64,000 bases of DNA from Streptomyces sp. TG1A-8 (GCF_030499535.1 NZ_JASTLB010000001.1:5828001-5892000), one strand, 5' to 3'; positions 35,735 through 44,095 are shown, numbered from the stretch's first letter. Numbers and translations: made by a program. Notes: generated from the letters alone by a model not told the origin.

Positions 35735-36574
35735 GTGAACGACGGCGACGGGACCCTCGCGGCCAAGGCCCAGGGGAGGCAGTTCGGTCCGCTCGGCACG
35801 GCCTTGGTGATCATTCCGACCTACAACGAGGCGGAGAACATCAAGAGCATCGTCGGCCGGGTACGCAAGGCCGTCCCCGAGGCGCACGTCCTGGTGGCGG
35901 ACGACAACAGCCCCGACGGCACGGGCAAGCTCGCCGACGAGCTGGCCGCCACCGACGACCACGTCCAGGTGCTGCACCGCAAGGGCAAGGAAGGCCTGGG
36001 CGCCGCCTACCTCGCGGGCTTCCGCTGGGGCCTGGAGCACGGCTACGGCGTGCTGGTCGAGATGGACGCCGACGGCTCCCACCAGCCCGAGGAACTGCCC
36101 CGGCTGCTCACCGCCCTCAAGGGCGCCGACCTGGTGCTGGGCTCCCGCTGGATGCCCGGCGGCCGGGTGGTGAACTGGCCCAGGTCCCGCGAGTTCATCT
36201 CCCGCGGCGGCAGCCTCTACTCCCGTCTCGCCCTCGACCTGCCGCTGCGCGACATCACCGGCGGCTACCGCGCCTTCCGCCGCGAGACCCTGGAGGGCCT
36301 GGGCCTGGGGGAGGTCGCCTCGCAGGGCTACTGCTTCCAGGTCGACCTGGCCCGCCGTGCGGTCAAGGCCGGTTACCACGTGGTCGAGGTCCCCATCACC
36401 TTCGTCGAGCGGGAACTGGGCGACTCCAAGATGAGCCGCGACATCCTGGTCGAGGCGCTGTGGCGGGTCACCGCCTGGGGCGTCGGCGACCGCGTCGGCA
36501 AGCTCACGGGCAAGGACCAGCAGGCCCGGGACGGAGCGGACCGGCCGCACCCCGGCATCCGCAGCGCCGACTGA
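35735..36574 (+). CDS. ppm1: Polyprenol monophosphomannose synthase (Ppm/Dpm1-like)
   Basis: Transfers mannose from GDP-mannose to polyprenyl phosphate at the inner face of the membrane, supplying protein O-mannosylation. 279-residue GT2 glycosyltransferase: VIIPTYNEAENI, VADDNSPDGTG, and the metal-binding EMDADGSH, then a GGYRAFRR acceptor motif. The S. coelicolor orthologue (SCO1423, from memory) is needed for phiC31 infection. The GTG at 35735 follows AAGGGG; an upstream in-frame start at 35699 is less likely. Single-domain form, without the Lnt domain fused in mycobacteria. Confidence 0.93.
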   Translation: MNDGDGTLAAKAQGRQFGPLGTALVIIPTYNEAENIKSIVGRVRKAVPEAHVLVADDNSPDGTGKLADELAATDDHVQVLHRKGKEGLGAAYLAGFRWGLEHGYGVLVEMDADGSHQPEELPRLLTALKGADLVLGSRWMPGGRVVNWPRSREFISRGGSLYSRLALDLPLRDITGGYRAFRRETLEGLGLGEVASQGYCFQVDLARRAVKAGYHVVEVPITFVERELGDSKMSRDILVEALWRVTAWGVGDRVGKLTGKDQQARDGADRPHPGIRSAD

Positions 36575-36626
36575 CCGGGACCGGGTCCTTATCCGGCGCT
36601 GAGCCGCTCCCGGGCACACTGGAGGC

Positions 36627-37190
36627 ATGACGACTGGCGCTCCGACCTCCACGCACGCCGACCGGCCCCGGCGCTCCCGGCCGCGCGGGTACCTGCCGCT
36701 GGGGATCGCCGTGTGGCTGGTGCTGGAGGCCTGGTTGCTGACCGTGGTCGCGGACGCGGCGGGCGGTCCGGCCGTGCTCCTGCTGCTGGCCGCGGGTCTC
36801 GTCGCCGGTGCCGTGGTCATCAAGCGGGCCGGCCGGCGCGCCTTCCGGAACCTGAGCGAGGCACTGCAGCGCGGCGGTTCCCCCTCCGGGGGCGGCGGCA
36901 ACGGCCTGACGATGCTCGGCGGCCTGCTGCTGATGATCCCCGGCCCGGTCTCCGACGCGGCCGGCCTGCTCCTGCTGCTCCCGCCGGTCCAGAGGGCCGT
37001 CGGCCGCCGCACCGAGCGCGCCCTGGGCGAGCGGCTCCGCCGGGCCGCCCCCGGCACCCTGGGCGACGCCTTCCAGCGGGCCCGCGTCCACCGGCCCGGC
37101 GGCAAGGTGGTGCAGGGCGAGGTCATCCGTGAGGAGCGGGACCGGCCGGGGGACGCACCGACCGGACGGCGGCCGCCCCTGGCGCGCTGA
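36627..37190 (+). CDS. fxsA: FxsA family membrane protein
   Basis: 187 residues with four hydrophobic segments and the FxsA pattern (LRNLSEALQRGG-like linker, then GLLLMIPGPVSDAAGLLLLLPPVQRAVG). The E. coli FxsA affects phage T7 exclusion when overproduced; the normal role is unknown. Here it lies between ppm and the convergent rbpA, as in other Streptomyces. The C-terminal tail is long, basic and probably disordered. Confidence 0.85.
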   Translation: MTTGAPTSTHADRPRRSRPRGYLPLGIAVWLVLEAWLLTVVADAAGGPAVLLLLAAGLVAGAVVIKRAGRRAFRNLSEALQRGGSPSGGGGNGLTMLGGLLLMIPGPVSDAAGLLLLLPPVQRAVGRRTERALGERLRRAAPGTLGDAFQRARVHRPGGKVVQGEVIREERDRPGDAPTGRRPPLAR

Positions 37191-37216
37191 GCCGCGCGGC
37201 CGCACGGAACGCGGCC

Positions 37217-37273
37217 GGACACGAAACCGCGGGCGCCGTACGTCTCACGTGCGGCGCCCGCGGTTTCGTGTCC
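37217..37273. terminator. Bidirectional terminator between fxsA and rbpA
   Basis: A 22-bp perfect inverted repeat (37217-37238 and 37252-37273; arms begin GGACACGAAACCGCGGGCG) with a 13-base loop, centred between two converging genes. Confidence 0.92.
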
Positions 37274-37304
37274 GTGCCGTGCATCCGGCCCGGCTCCGCA
37301 GGGA

Positions 37305-37679
37305 CTAGGCCGACTTGCGGCTGTCCCGGGGATGAACGGCGATGTTCATCGCCCCCGAGCGCAGAACCGCCAGGCGCTCCTCGAGGACCTCTTCGAGTTC
37401 CTCACGGGTGCGCCGCTCCATCAGCATGTCCCAATGGGTACGCGCGGGCTTGGCCTTCTTCTCCTCAGGGCCGTCGCCGTCCACCAGGAGTGCCTGGGCC
37501 CCGCAGACCTTGCACTCCCACTCCGGCGGGATCTCCGCCTCGACCGAGAAGGGCATCTCGAAACGGTGCCCCTTCTCGCATGCGTACTCCACGGCCTGGC
37601 GCGGAGCCAGGTCGATGCCGCGGTCCGTCTCGTAGCTGGTCACCACGAGGCGCGTACCGCGAAGAGCTCGCTCACTCAT
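37305..37679 (-). CDS. rbpA: RNA polymerase-binding protein RbpA
   Basis: 124 residues. Actinobacterial transcription factor that binds RNA polymerase and the sigma-interaction region of HrdB, stabilising open complexes. Zinc-like core CEKGHRFEMPFS...WECKVCGAQALL, then the basic linker and the sigma-interaction helix HWDMLMERRTREELEEVLEERLAVLR. The orthologue SCO1421 in S. coelicolor is under sigma-R control, and a matching sigma-R promoter lies upstream here. The start at 37679 is the conserved MSERALRGTRL. Confidence 0.97.
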   Translation of the reverse strand: MSERALRGTRLVVTSYETDRGIDLAPRQAVEYACEKGHRFEMPFSVEAEIPPEWECKVCGAQALLVDGDGPEEKKAKPARTHWDMLMERRTREELEEVLEERLAVLRSGAMNIAVHPRDSRKSA

Positions 37680-37740
37680 GAATCGTGCCTCCCGGGCTTG
37701 TCGCCCACAGGACAGGTGTCGCTGTCGTCGTCATCCGGTC

Positions 37741-37767
37741 AACGTCCGGTCGGCGGTAAAGATTCCC
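37741..37767 (-). promoter_or_regulatory. Sigma-R promoter of rbpA
   Basis: On the minus strand GGGAAT (37762-37767) is followed by exactly 18 bases (37744-37761) and GTT (37741-37743), the sigma-R consensus. Transcription would start about 55 bp before rbpA, so RbpA should rise under thiol-oxidative stress. Confidence 0.9.
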
Positions 37768-37826
37768 GTTCCGGGTCATGCGTCGCCGTCGTAGCCGCCC
37801 TTGTTCTACCCACAGGCGCCCGTTTT

Positions 37827-37850
37827 GTCACATCTGCCAGCAGATGTGAC
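37827..37850. promoter_or_regulatory. Perfect 24-bp palindrome upstream of rbpA
   Basis: GTCACATCTGC and GCAGATGTGAC form perfect 11-bp arms around a 2-base centre. It lies 60 bp upstream of the sigma-R promoter and 94 bp from the decayed MFS gene. The short loop argues for a protein-binding operator over a terminator. The cognate factor is unknown. Confidence 0.6.
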
Positions 37851-37944
37851 CCAGTGTTCCGACATCTTTGACGCGCAGTAACGGTACGCCTGGCAGGCCA
37901 AACGCGTACACTACCGCCCTTTCGTGTCGAGCGCTAAATCAGCG

Positions 37945-38620
37945 CTAGATCCTTTTCGGAACCGGGTTTCCCGCCACGCCGATGTCATGCCGGATCGGGA
38001 CACGTGCGAGCAGTCCGAAGCCGACGACGAAGAAGACCGCCAGCGAGATGATCGCGGACCGGCCGAAGGAGTCGTGGGCGGAGTACAGCACCAGGTCGGC
38101 GGTCAGGACCAGCGAGCCCGCCGCGTAGCCGAACGCCCAGCCCCGGGAGGACACCGCGTCGCGCTCCTCGGGCGGGGCGATCCGCGGCAGGTAGGAGTTG
38201 TGGAGCACCATCCCCACCGGCTGCGCCGCGTTGGCCGCCACGAGCAGCAGCCCGCCGAGCGGGTAGCGGTCGCCGTCCAGGAAGAACATGCCGGCCGCCC
38301 TGGCGGCCCCCGTGTAGGCGGCGGCCGCGAGCAGCGGCCTCCTGCGGCCCGAACGGTCGGCCGCGCCGCCCACCAGGGGCATCAGCACGACCGCCACGAC
38401 CACCGACAGGGACACGGAGTAGGCGAAGAAGGAGCCCGCCCGCACCGGTACGCCCAGCGGGTGCACGTACCCGCCGGCACCCGCCGCGCCCTCGGCGACC
38501 GAGGTCAGGTACGGACCGGGGAACACGGTCAGGAGGCTCGTCGAGTAGACCGGGCACGCCCAGTCGTAGAAGTACCAGCCGCGCCGCCCGGCGGTCCCGC
38601 CGCCCGGTCCCGATGTCCAC
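37945..38620 (-). pseudogene. UMF1-type MFS transporter, internally deleted and frameshifted
   Basis: The body encodes RGWYFYDWACPVYSTSLLTVF through AHDSFGRSAIISLAVFFVVGFGLLARVP and ends GNPVPKRI. UMF1 proteins have about 430 residues and 12 helices; here helices 1-6 jump directly to helix 12, so roughly 200 residues are missing. The reading frame of WYFYDW has no start codon, while the likely GTG start (38620) is in a different frame. Conserved residues have also drifted (WANSAYSTS-like to WACPVYSTS; Leu to Pro in TVFPGPYL). I regard it as non-functional. Confidence 0.82.
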
Positions 38621-38681
38621 CCGTGCCCCCGCTTCCCCGCCGAGGTGCCGTGCGGGAGACGCGGTCCGGGCGCCCGGGCGC

Positions 38682-39455
38682 TCAGACCCAGACGCCGCGG
38701 TCCTCCATGACCTCGCGCAACGCGCCGATGTGATCGGTCATGATGCCATCGACGCCCAGGTCCAGGAGCCGGTGCATCCGCTCCGGTTCGTTGACCGTCC
38801 ACACGTGCACCTGCAGCCCGCGCGCGTGGGCGGCGCGGACGAAGCGGTGGTCGACCACCGGGACGCCCGACCGGGCCTCGGGCACCTGCGCCGCCACGGC
38901 GGACCGGCGCACCGCCGCCGGCAGCCCCCACGAGCGCAGCCGCAGGCCGAGCACCCCGCGGGTGCCGAAGGACGTCGCCAGGCGCGGCCCGGCCAGCCGC
39001 TGGGCGCGCAGCACCCGCGCCTCGGAGAAGGAGCCCACGCACACCCGGTCCCAGGCGTCCGTGCGCTCGACCAGCTCCAGCAGGGGCCGCAGGGCCGGCT
39101 CCGCCTTGAGGTCCACGTTCCAGCGGACGCCGGGGAAGGCCTCCAGCAGCTCCTCGAAGAGCGGCACCGGTTCGCGGCCGCCCACGCGCGCGTGCCGCAC
39201 CTGCGCCCACGGCAGGTCGGCGATGCGTCCGGCCCCGTCGGTGACCCGGTCCAGGGTCGCGTCGTGGAAGGCGACGAGCCGGCCGTCCGCCGTCGCGTGG
39301 ACGTCGGTCTCCATGTACCGGTAGCCCAGCTCCACCGCGCGCCGGAACTGCGCCGCGGTGTTCTCCAGCCCGTCGGCGGCTCCGCCCCGGTGGGCGAAGG
39401 GGATCGGGGCCGGGTGGTCCAGGTACGGGTGGCGCGGCGGCTGCGTGGTCCTCAC
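38682..39455 (-). CDS. Glycerophosphodiester phosphodiesterase family protein
   Basis: 257-residue GDPD TIM barrel. The catalytic HRGG (FAHRGGAADGLENT), the metal ligands in YMETDVHATADG, and the second catalytic His in VAFHDATLDRVTDG are all present. Near the C-terminus HVWTVNEPERMHRLLDLGVDGIMTDH is typical. It has no signal peptide, so it is predicted to act in the cytoplasm, releasing glycerol 3-phosphate from deacylated phospholipids. It lies 61 bp upstream of the MFS pseudogene on the same strand. Confidence 0.92.
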   Translation of the reverse strand: MRTTQPPRHPYLDHPAPIPFAHRGGAADGLENTAAQFRRAVELGYRYMETDVHATADGRLVAFHDATLDRVTDGAGRIADLPWAQVRHARVGGREPVPLFEELLEAFPGVRWNVDLKAEPALRPLLELVERTDAWDRVCVGSFSEARVLRAQRLAGPRLATSFGTRGVLGLRLRSWGLPAAVRRSAVAAQVPEARSGVPVVDHRFVRAAHARGLQVHVWTVNEPERMHRLLDLGVDGIMTDHIGALREVMEDRGVWV

Positions 39456-39639
39456 GGACGCAGTATCGCCCGGTCCGGTGGCCGGGCGGCAGCGACCGCG
39501 CTGCCGCCCGGCGCCGCCGGGACGGCCCGCGGCGGACGCGGCGCACCCCCGAAGGGCGGTGCCGGCCCGGCCCGTGTCACCCTGTGGCAGGGGATGGGAC
39601 GCCGTTCACGGCCGATCAGGGGAAGGTGGACCGATCGTC

Positions 39640-41151
39640 ATGGCACATTGGACCTCGGCGGTGGGCTCCGCGCAGCTGTCCCGGCTGCTGAACTCCCAGC
39701 AGGACCGTCCGGCCGGCCCCGGCACGCGCCGCCCGCCCGCCTACCGCGCCCTCGCCGACGGCATCCGGCTGCTCGTCCTCGAAGGCCGCGTCCCCGTGGC
39801 CGCCCGGCTGCCCGCCGAACGCGAACTGGCCCTGTCGCTGTCCGTCAGCCGCACCACGGTCGCCGCCGCCTACGAGGCGCTGCGTGCCGAGGGCTTCCTG
39901 GAGTCCCGGCGGGGAGCCGGCAGCTGGACCGCCGTACCGGCGGGCAACCCGCTGCCCGCCCGCGGCCTGGAGCCGTTGCCCCCCGAGGCCCTCGGCTCGA
40001 TGATCGACCTGGGCTGCGCCGCCCTGCCCGCGCCCGAGCCGTGGCTCACCCGCGCCGTGCAGGGTGCCCTGGAGGAATTGCCGCCGTACGCCCACACGCA
40101 CGGCGACTACCCGGCCGGACTGCCCGCCCTGCGCGCGATGATCGCCGAGCGGTACACCGCGCGCGGGATCCCCACCATGCCCGAGCAGATCATGGTGACC
40201 ACCGGCGCGATGGGCGCCATCGACGCGATCTGCCACCTCTTCGCCGGCCGCGGCGAGCGGGTCGCCGTCGAGTCGCCGTCCTACGCCAACATCCTCCAGC
40301 TGATGCGCGAGGCGGGCGCCCGCCTGGTCCCGGTGGCGATGGCCGAGGGGCTGTCCGGCTGGGACCTGGACCGCTGGCGCCAGGTGCTGCGCGATGCCGC
40401 GCCCCGCATCGCCTACGTCGTCGCCGACTTCCACAACCCGACCGGCGCGCTCGCGGACGAGGACCAGCGGCGCCGCCTGGTCGACGCGGCCCGCTCGGCC
40501 GGCACCGTCCTCGTCGCCGACGAGACGATGAGCGAGCTGTGGTTCGACGAGGACGTCGCGGCCGCGGGGATGCCGCGCCCGGTCTGCGGCTTCGACCCGG
40601 CCGGCTCGACGGTCATCACGGTCGGCTCGGCCAGCAAGGCGTTCTGGGCGGGCATGCGCATCGGCTGGGTGCGCGCGGCCCCGGACGTGATCCGCAGCCT
40701 GGTCGCCGCACGCGCCTACGCCGACCTCGGCACGCCCGTCCTGGAGCAGTTGGCGGTGAACTGGCTGTTCAGCACCGGGGGCTGGGCGCAGGCCGTCGGA
40801 CTGCGGCGGAGCCAGGCCCGCGAGAACCGGGACGACCTGGTGGCCGCGGTGCGCCGCGAACTGCCCGACTGGGAGTTCGAGGTGCCCGGGGGCGGCCTGA
40901 CGCTGTGGGTCCGCGCGGGCGGCCTGTCGGGCTCGCGCCTGGCCGAAGCGGGTGAGCGGGTCGGCGTCCGCGTCCCGTCGGGCCCGCGCTTCGGCGTCGA
41001 CGGCGCCTTCGAGGGGTACCTCCGGCTGCCGTTCACGGTCGGGGGAGCGGTGGCGGACGAGGCGGCGGCGCGGCTGGCCGCGGCGGCGCGGCTGGTGGAG
41101 AGCGGGGGGACCGCAGGGTCCGCCGAGTCGCCGCGGACGTTCGTGGCGTAG
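39640..41151 (+). CDS. MocR-type regulator (GntR helix-turn-helix fused to aminotransferase)
   Basis: 503 residues. The N-terminal GntR winged helix (YRALADGIRLLVLEGRVPVAARLPAERELALSLSVSRTTV, residues 28-67) is fused to a fold-type I aminotransferase domain. PLP lysine K333 lies in VGSASKAFWAGMRIGW, and DFHNPTG and ADETMSEL provide the ring contacts. MocR proteins use PLP or an amino acid as effector and usually act on a divergent gene. Here the divergent neighbour is the GDPD gene, 184 bp away. The ATG at 39640 matches family N-termini. Confidence 0.88.
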   Translation: MAHWTSAVGSAQLSRLLNSQQDRPAGPGTRRPPAYRALADGIRLLVLEGRVPVAARLPAERELALSLSVSRTTVAAAYEALRAEGFLESRRGAGSWTAVPAGNPLPARGLEPLPPEALGSMIDLGCAALPAPEPWLTRAVQGALEELPPYAHTHGDYPAGLPALRAMIAERYTARGIPTMPEQIMVTTGAMGAIDAICHLFAGRGERVAVESPSYANILQLMREAGARLVPVAMAEGLSGWDLDRWRQVLRDAAPRIAYVVADFHNPTGALADEDQRRRLVDAARSAGTVLVADETMSELWFDEDVAAAGMPRPVCGFDPAGSTVITVGSASKAFWAGMRIGWVRAAPDVIRSLVAARAYADLGTPVLEQLAVNWLFSTGGWAQAVGLRRSQARENRDDLVAAVRRELPDWEFEVPGGGLTLWVRAGGLSGSRLAEAGERVGVRVPSGPRFGVDGAFEGYLRLPFTVGGAVADEAAARLAAAARLVESGGTAGSAESPRTFVA

Positions 41152-41274
41152 GGGGAACGGGGCGGGAGCGGCCGCGGTTCGTCCTCCGGCCGCGGGCGGG
41201 GACCGGTCGCGCGGTCCCCGAGCCCTTGCCGCCGCGCCGTTCGCCGCACGGACGCGGGCGGGGCGGTCCGTCCA

Positions 41275-41335
41275 GGGTCCGTCGTGCGGATCGTGCCGGG
41301 CTCGCGGGCTCCGGCCCGATCCACACGACGGACCC
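41275..41335. terminator. Long bidirectional hairpin
   Basis: GGGTCCGTCGTG (41275-41286) pairs perfectly with CACGACGGACCC (41324-41335). The stem continues inward with GGATCG/CGATCC and GCCGG/CCGGC, interrupted by single mismatches. It lies between two converging genes and abuts the stop of the HerA-like gene. Confidence 0.85.
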
Positions 41336-42949
41336 CTAGGCCGTCTCGGCGTGGACCGGCTCCTTGGCCGGGGAGCCGGACCCGGGCGGTTCCGCCCCGG
41401 CCGCCGCCGGGCCGGCGTCGGCGGGAGTCGTCCGCGGCGGCAGCAGCCCCAGCACCGCCTGCCGGTGGGTCTCGCTCGTGGCGTCGTCGTACGGGTCCGG
41501 GGTGCACGGCACCTGGAGCCGGTGCACCGGTCCCGACCCCAGCCGCGCGTAGCCGCGTCCCGCGGGCACCCGGGCCGGCGCGGTCGTGGGCGGTGCCGCC
41601 CCCAGCACCGCCCGCACCTCCTCCGGCGCCGCGGGTCCGAGCACGACCCGCGCGCGCGTGTGCTGCCGGACCGCTTCGTCCAGACCGTCCGCGCCGTCCA
41701 GTTGCTCGGCCACGACCACGGTCACGTTCGCCGCGCGGCCGTGCCGCAGCGGCACCCGGAGCAGCGTCTGCGGGTCCTCGCGGCCGTCCGCCTCCGCGAG
41801 GTGGGTCAGGACGGCCGGACGGTCCAGGAGGATCCACAGCGGGCGCCGGGTGTCCTCGGGCGGCGGGTTGCCCGCCTGCCGGGCCCGGTTGACGGCGACG
41901 AGCCGCCGCTCGGTCTCGTGCGCGGCCCACTGGAGGCTGGCCAGCGCGCCGGTCGGCGCGCACTCCACGGCCAGTACGCCGTCCCGGCCCACCAGGCAGG
42001 CGTACTCACCGGTGCCGCCGCCGTCGACGATCAGCACGTCGCCGTGGTGCAGGGCCTGCAGGGCGATCGAGCGCAGCAGGGTCGAGGTGCCGCCGCCGGG
42101 GTGGCCCAGGGCCAGCAGGTGCGGCTCGGTCGAGCGGGTGCCGGTGCGCCAGACGACCGGCGGGACGTCGTACTGCTCCTCCCCGTAGGTGAGGGGGAGC
42201 GTGCGCTGGACCTCGGTGGGATGGGTGAAGCCGAGGACCGTCTCGCCGGGGGCGGTGACGAAGTGCTGGGCGGCGATGTCGGTGGGCAGCGGCGTGAGGA
42301 CGGTCACCGCGAGCCGGTTGCACTCCTCGTCCCACGCGAAGTGGTACTCCCGGTCCCGCCCGGCCTTCGCGGCGAGCAGCAGCTCGATCCGGGCCCGGGC
42401 CCCGGGCTCGCCGTCCGGGAAGTGGGCGGGGTAGCGGATCACGAGGTGGCCGATGCGACCGGCGTCGTCGAACCCGTGCTCCGCGAAGGCCTGCGCCCAC
42501 TCCCCGCCGTGCGCGTACAGGGGGGCCGGGTCCTCGGGGGAGGAGAAGTACGGCACCAGGGCCTCGTACAGGGCCTGGAGCCGTTCGGCCTGGGAGGCGT
42601 CGGGTCCCTCCGGCCCCCGCGGAGCGCGGTCGCGGCCCTGCCAGGCCGCCGCCGCCATCAGGGTGGCGGCGGCGAGCAGCGGCCCGTACGGCACCAGTGC
42701 CACGGTGACGGCCGCGCAGGCTCCCAGGAACAGCAGCGGGCCGCGTCTGTCCCCGGGGGTCCGCGCCCACCTGCGCCGGCCGGCCGAGGCCAGCCGGCGC
42801 AGCCCGCGCGTGACGGTGATCAACGGGTGGAGGACGTCGGTGGCGCCGTCGGCCGCCGTCCGGGCCAGCTCCCGGCTCCGGGCGATCTGCGTCCGGGCGG
42901 TCCGCGCGCTGTCTTTGCTCAGGATGCGGGGGAGGGGGCGCCGGGCCAC
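41336..42949 (-). CDS. HerA/FtsK-like ATP/GTP-binding membrane protein with degenerate Walker A
   Basis: 537 residues. Two adjacent hydrophobic segments (about 70-105; GPLLFLGACAAVTVALVPYGPLLAAATLMAAAA) anchor a large cytoplasmic domain. That domain resembles the DNA-translocase/TraB type (LLALGHPGGGTSTLLRSIALQAL, PLWILLDRPAVL). In the P-loop the invariant Lys is replaced by Thr (GGGTST, about residue 287), so ATP hydrolysis is doubtful. AGGAGACAGCA precedes the GTG start. It lies 40 bp after a 64-residue membrane protein gene and is probably cotranscribed with it. Role unknown; a relic of a conjugation-like function is one idea. Confidence 0.7.
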   Translation of the reverse strand: MARRPLPRILSKDSARTARTQIARSRELARTAADGATDVLHPLITVTRGLRRLASAGRRRWARTPGDRRGPLLFLGACAAVTVALVPYGPLLAAATLMAAAAWQGRDRAPRGPEGPDASQAERLQALYEALVPYFSSPEDPAPLYAHGGEWAQAFAEHGFDDAGRIGHLVIRYPAHFPDGEPGARARIELLLAAKAGRDREYHFAWDEECNRLAVTVLTPLPTDIAAQHFVTAPGETVLGFTHPTEVQRTLPLTYGEEQYDVPPVVWRTGTRSTEPHLLALGHPGGGTSTLLRSIALQALHHGDVLIVDGGGTGEYACLVGRDGVLAVECAPTGALASLQWAAHETERRLVAVNRARQAGNPPPEDTRRPLWILLDRPAVLTHLAEADGREDPQTLLRVPLRHGRAANVTVVVAEQLDGADGLDEAVRQHTRARVVLGPAAPEEVRAVLGAAPPTTAPARVPAGRGYARLGSGPVHRLQVPCTPDPYDDATSETHRQAVLGLLPPRTTPADAGPAAAGAEPPGSGSPAKEPVHAETA

Positions 42950-42989
42950 TGCTGTCTCCTGTCGGTGCGTGCGGACGTGGGGCGGGCGG

Positions 42990-43184
42990 TCAGAACCTGA
43001 TGCCGCCGAGGAGGCTCGCGAGGCTCTCGCCCCCGGCCTTGATGCTCGGTGCGATGGCCGTGCTCGCCAGGTAGAACCCGAACAGGGCCGAGATGCAGGC
43101 GTGCGAACCCTTGAGCCCGTCCTTGCGGAAGAAGAGGAAGACGATGATGCCGAGCAGGACGACGCCTGACATGGAGAGAATCAT
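42990..43184 (-). CDS. Small membrane protein (partner of the HerA-like protein)
   Basis: 64 residues with two hydrophobic helices (MSGVVLLGIIVFLFFRKDG and CISALFGFYLASTAIA) joined by a short basic loop. AGGAGACCT precedes the ATG. The same RBS style, strand and a 40-bp spacing link it to the following HerA-like gene. Size and layout recall the small Spd-like membrane proteins of Streptomyces conjugative elements, but no such similarity is proven. Confidence 0.65.
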   Translation of the reverse strand: MILSMSGVVLLGIIVFLFFRKDGLKGSHACISALFGFYLASTAIAPSIKAGGESLASLLGGIRF

Positions 43185-43270
43185 TTGAGGTCTCCTGGTG
43201 TCGAGAGGGGACAGTCACCATGCGTACTTCCATAATCACAGCATGTGTCCATACGATTAAAGGTGCAACT

Positions 43271-43295
43271 GGGTGAAATACGGTACTTTTCACCC
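43271..43295. promoter_or_regulatory. Operator-like inverted repeat
   Basis: GGGTGAAA (43271-43278) and TTTCACCC (43288-43295) form perfect 8-bp arms with a 9-base AT-richer centre. The repeat lies between the divergent small membrane protein and ankyrin genes, in one of the few AT-rich stretches of the window. Confidence 0.45.
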
Positions 43296-43448
43296 GGGTG
43301 GCGGAGCCGCCCCTGGGCCGGTTGAGCAGCGCGCTTGCGTCCCGCGGAGCTGTGGTGATCTTTACCTCGGGCACTCCGGGGCGCGTGCGGCGCGAGCCAG
43401 TACCCTTGCGATTCACCTGAACGGTTGCAGCGGAAGGCGGTCCGGCCG

Positions 43449-43841
43449 ATGACTGAAGCCCCCGACCCCGAGGTCGTGGAGCTGGCGACCAGGATCTTCG
43501 ACCTGGCCCGGCAGGGGCGGACGGAAGCACTCGTGGCGTACGTCGACGCGGGCGTCCCGGCCGGCCTCACCAATGACCGCGGCGACTCCCTGGTCATGCT
43601 CGCGGCCTACCACGGCCACGCCGACGCGGTGCGCGCGCTGCTCGTCCGCGGCGCGGCGGCGGACCAGGTCAACGACCGGGGCCAGACCCCGCTCGCGGGA
43701 GCCGTCTTCAAGGGGGAGACGGAGGTCGTCAGGGTCCTCGTGGAGGCCGGCGCCGATCCCGCTGCCGGTACCCCCTCGGCCGTCGACACGGCACGCGTGT
43801 TCGACAGGGCGGACCTGCTGGAACTGTTCGGCGCACACTGA
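43449..43841 (+). CDS. Ankyrin-repeat protein
   Basis: 130 residues made of about three ankyrin repeats: GVPAGLTNDRGDSLVMLAAYHGHADAVRALLVRGA, then DQVNDRGQTPLAGAVFKGETEVVRVLVEAGADP, then a shorter end repeat. Repeats of this type bind other proteins. There is no signal or membrane segment. The ATG at 43449 was preferred over an in-frame start at 43425. Partner unknown. Confidence 0.85.
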   Translation: MTEAPDPEVVELATRIFDLARQGRTEALVAYVDAGVPAGLTNDRGDSLVMLAAYHGHADAVRALLVRGAAADQVNDRGQTPLAGAVFKGETEVVRVLVEAGADPAAGTPSAVDTARVFDRADLLELFGAH

Positions 43842-44035
43842 TCCGGACGCCCTGACCGGGCACGGCGCGGAAAACGGGGGAGGCGGTACGGGGCCGCCGG
43901 AAATACGGTCGCGGCAGCACACGCCGCGGGTCATCATGACGTCGTGATTCACGGACGCGATGGCTGGGCAGGTGTTGCCGCACCGCGCGGGCCGTGACGC
44001 GGCCCGCCTGGGCCACCGACGAGAGGCAGAGAGAA

Positions 44036-44095
44036 ATGGTCTACGGCAAGCAGGAGACGGCGGGCGCCCCGACGGTGGGTCACGCGGCCAGGTAA
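44036..44095 (+). CDS. Possible 19-residue leader peptide
   Basis: ATG at 44036 encodes MVYGKQETAGAPTVGHAAR, then TAA. A purine-rich stretch AGAGGCAGAGAGAA precedes it. It lies 46 bp before the HEAT-repeat gene. The composition looks non-random, but conservation across species would be needed to call it real. The surrounding 43842-44141 holds no other gene. Confidence 0.3.
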   Translation: MVYGKQETAGAPTVGHAAR

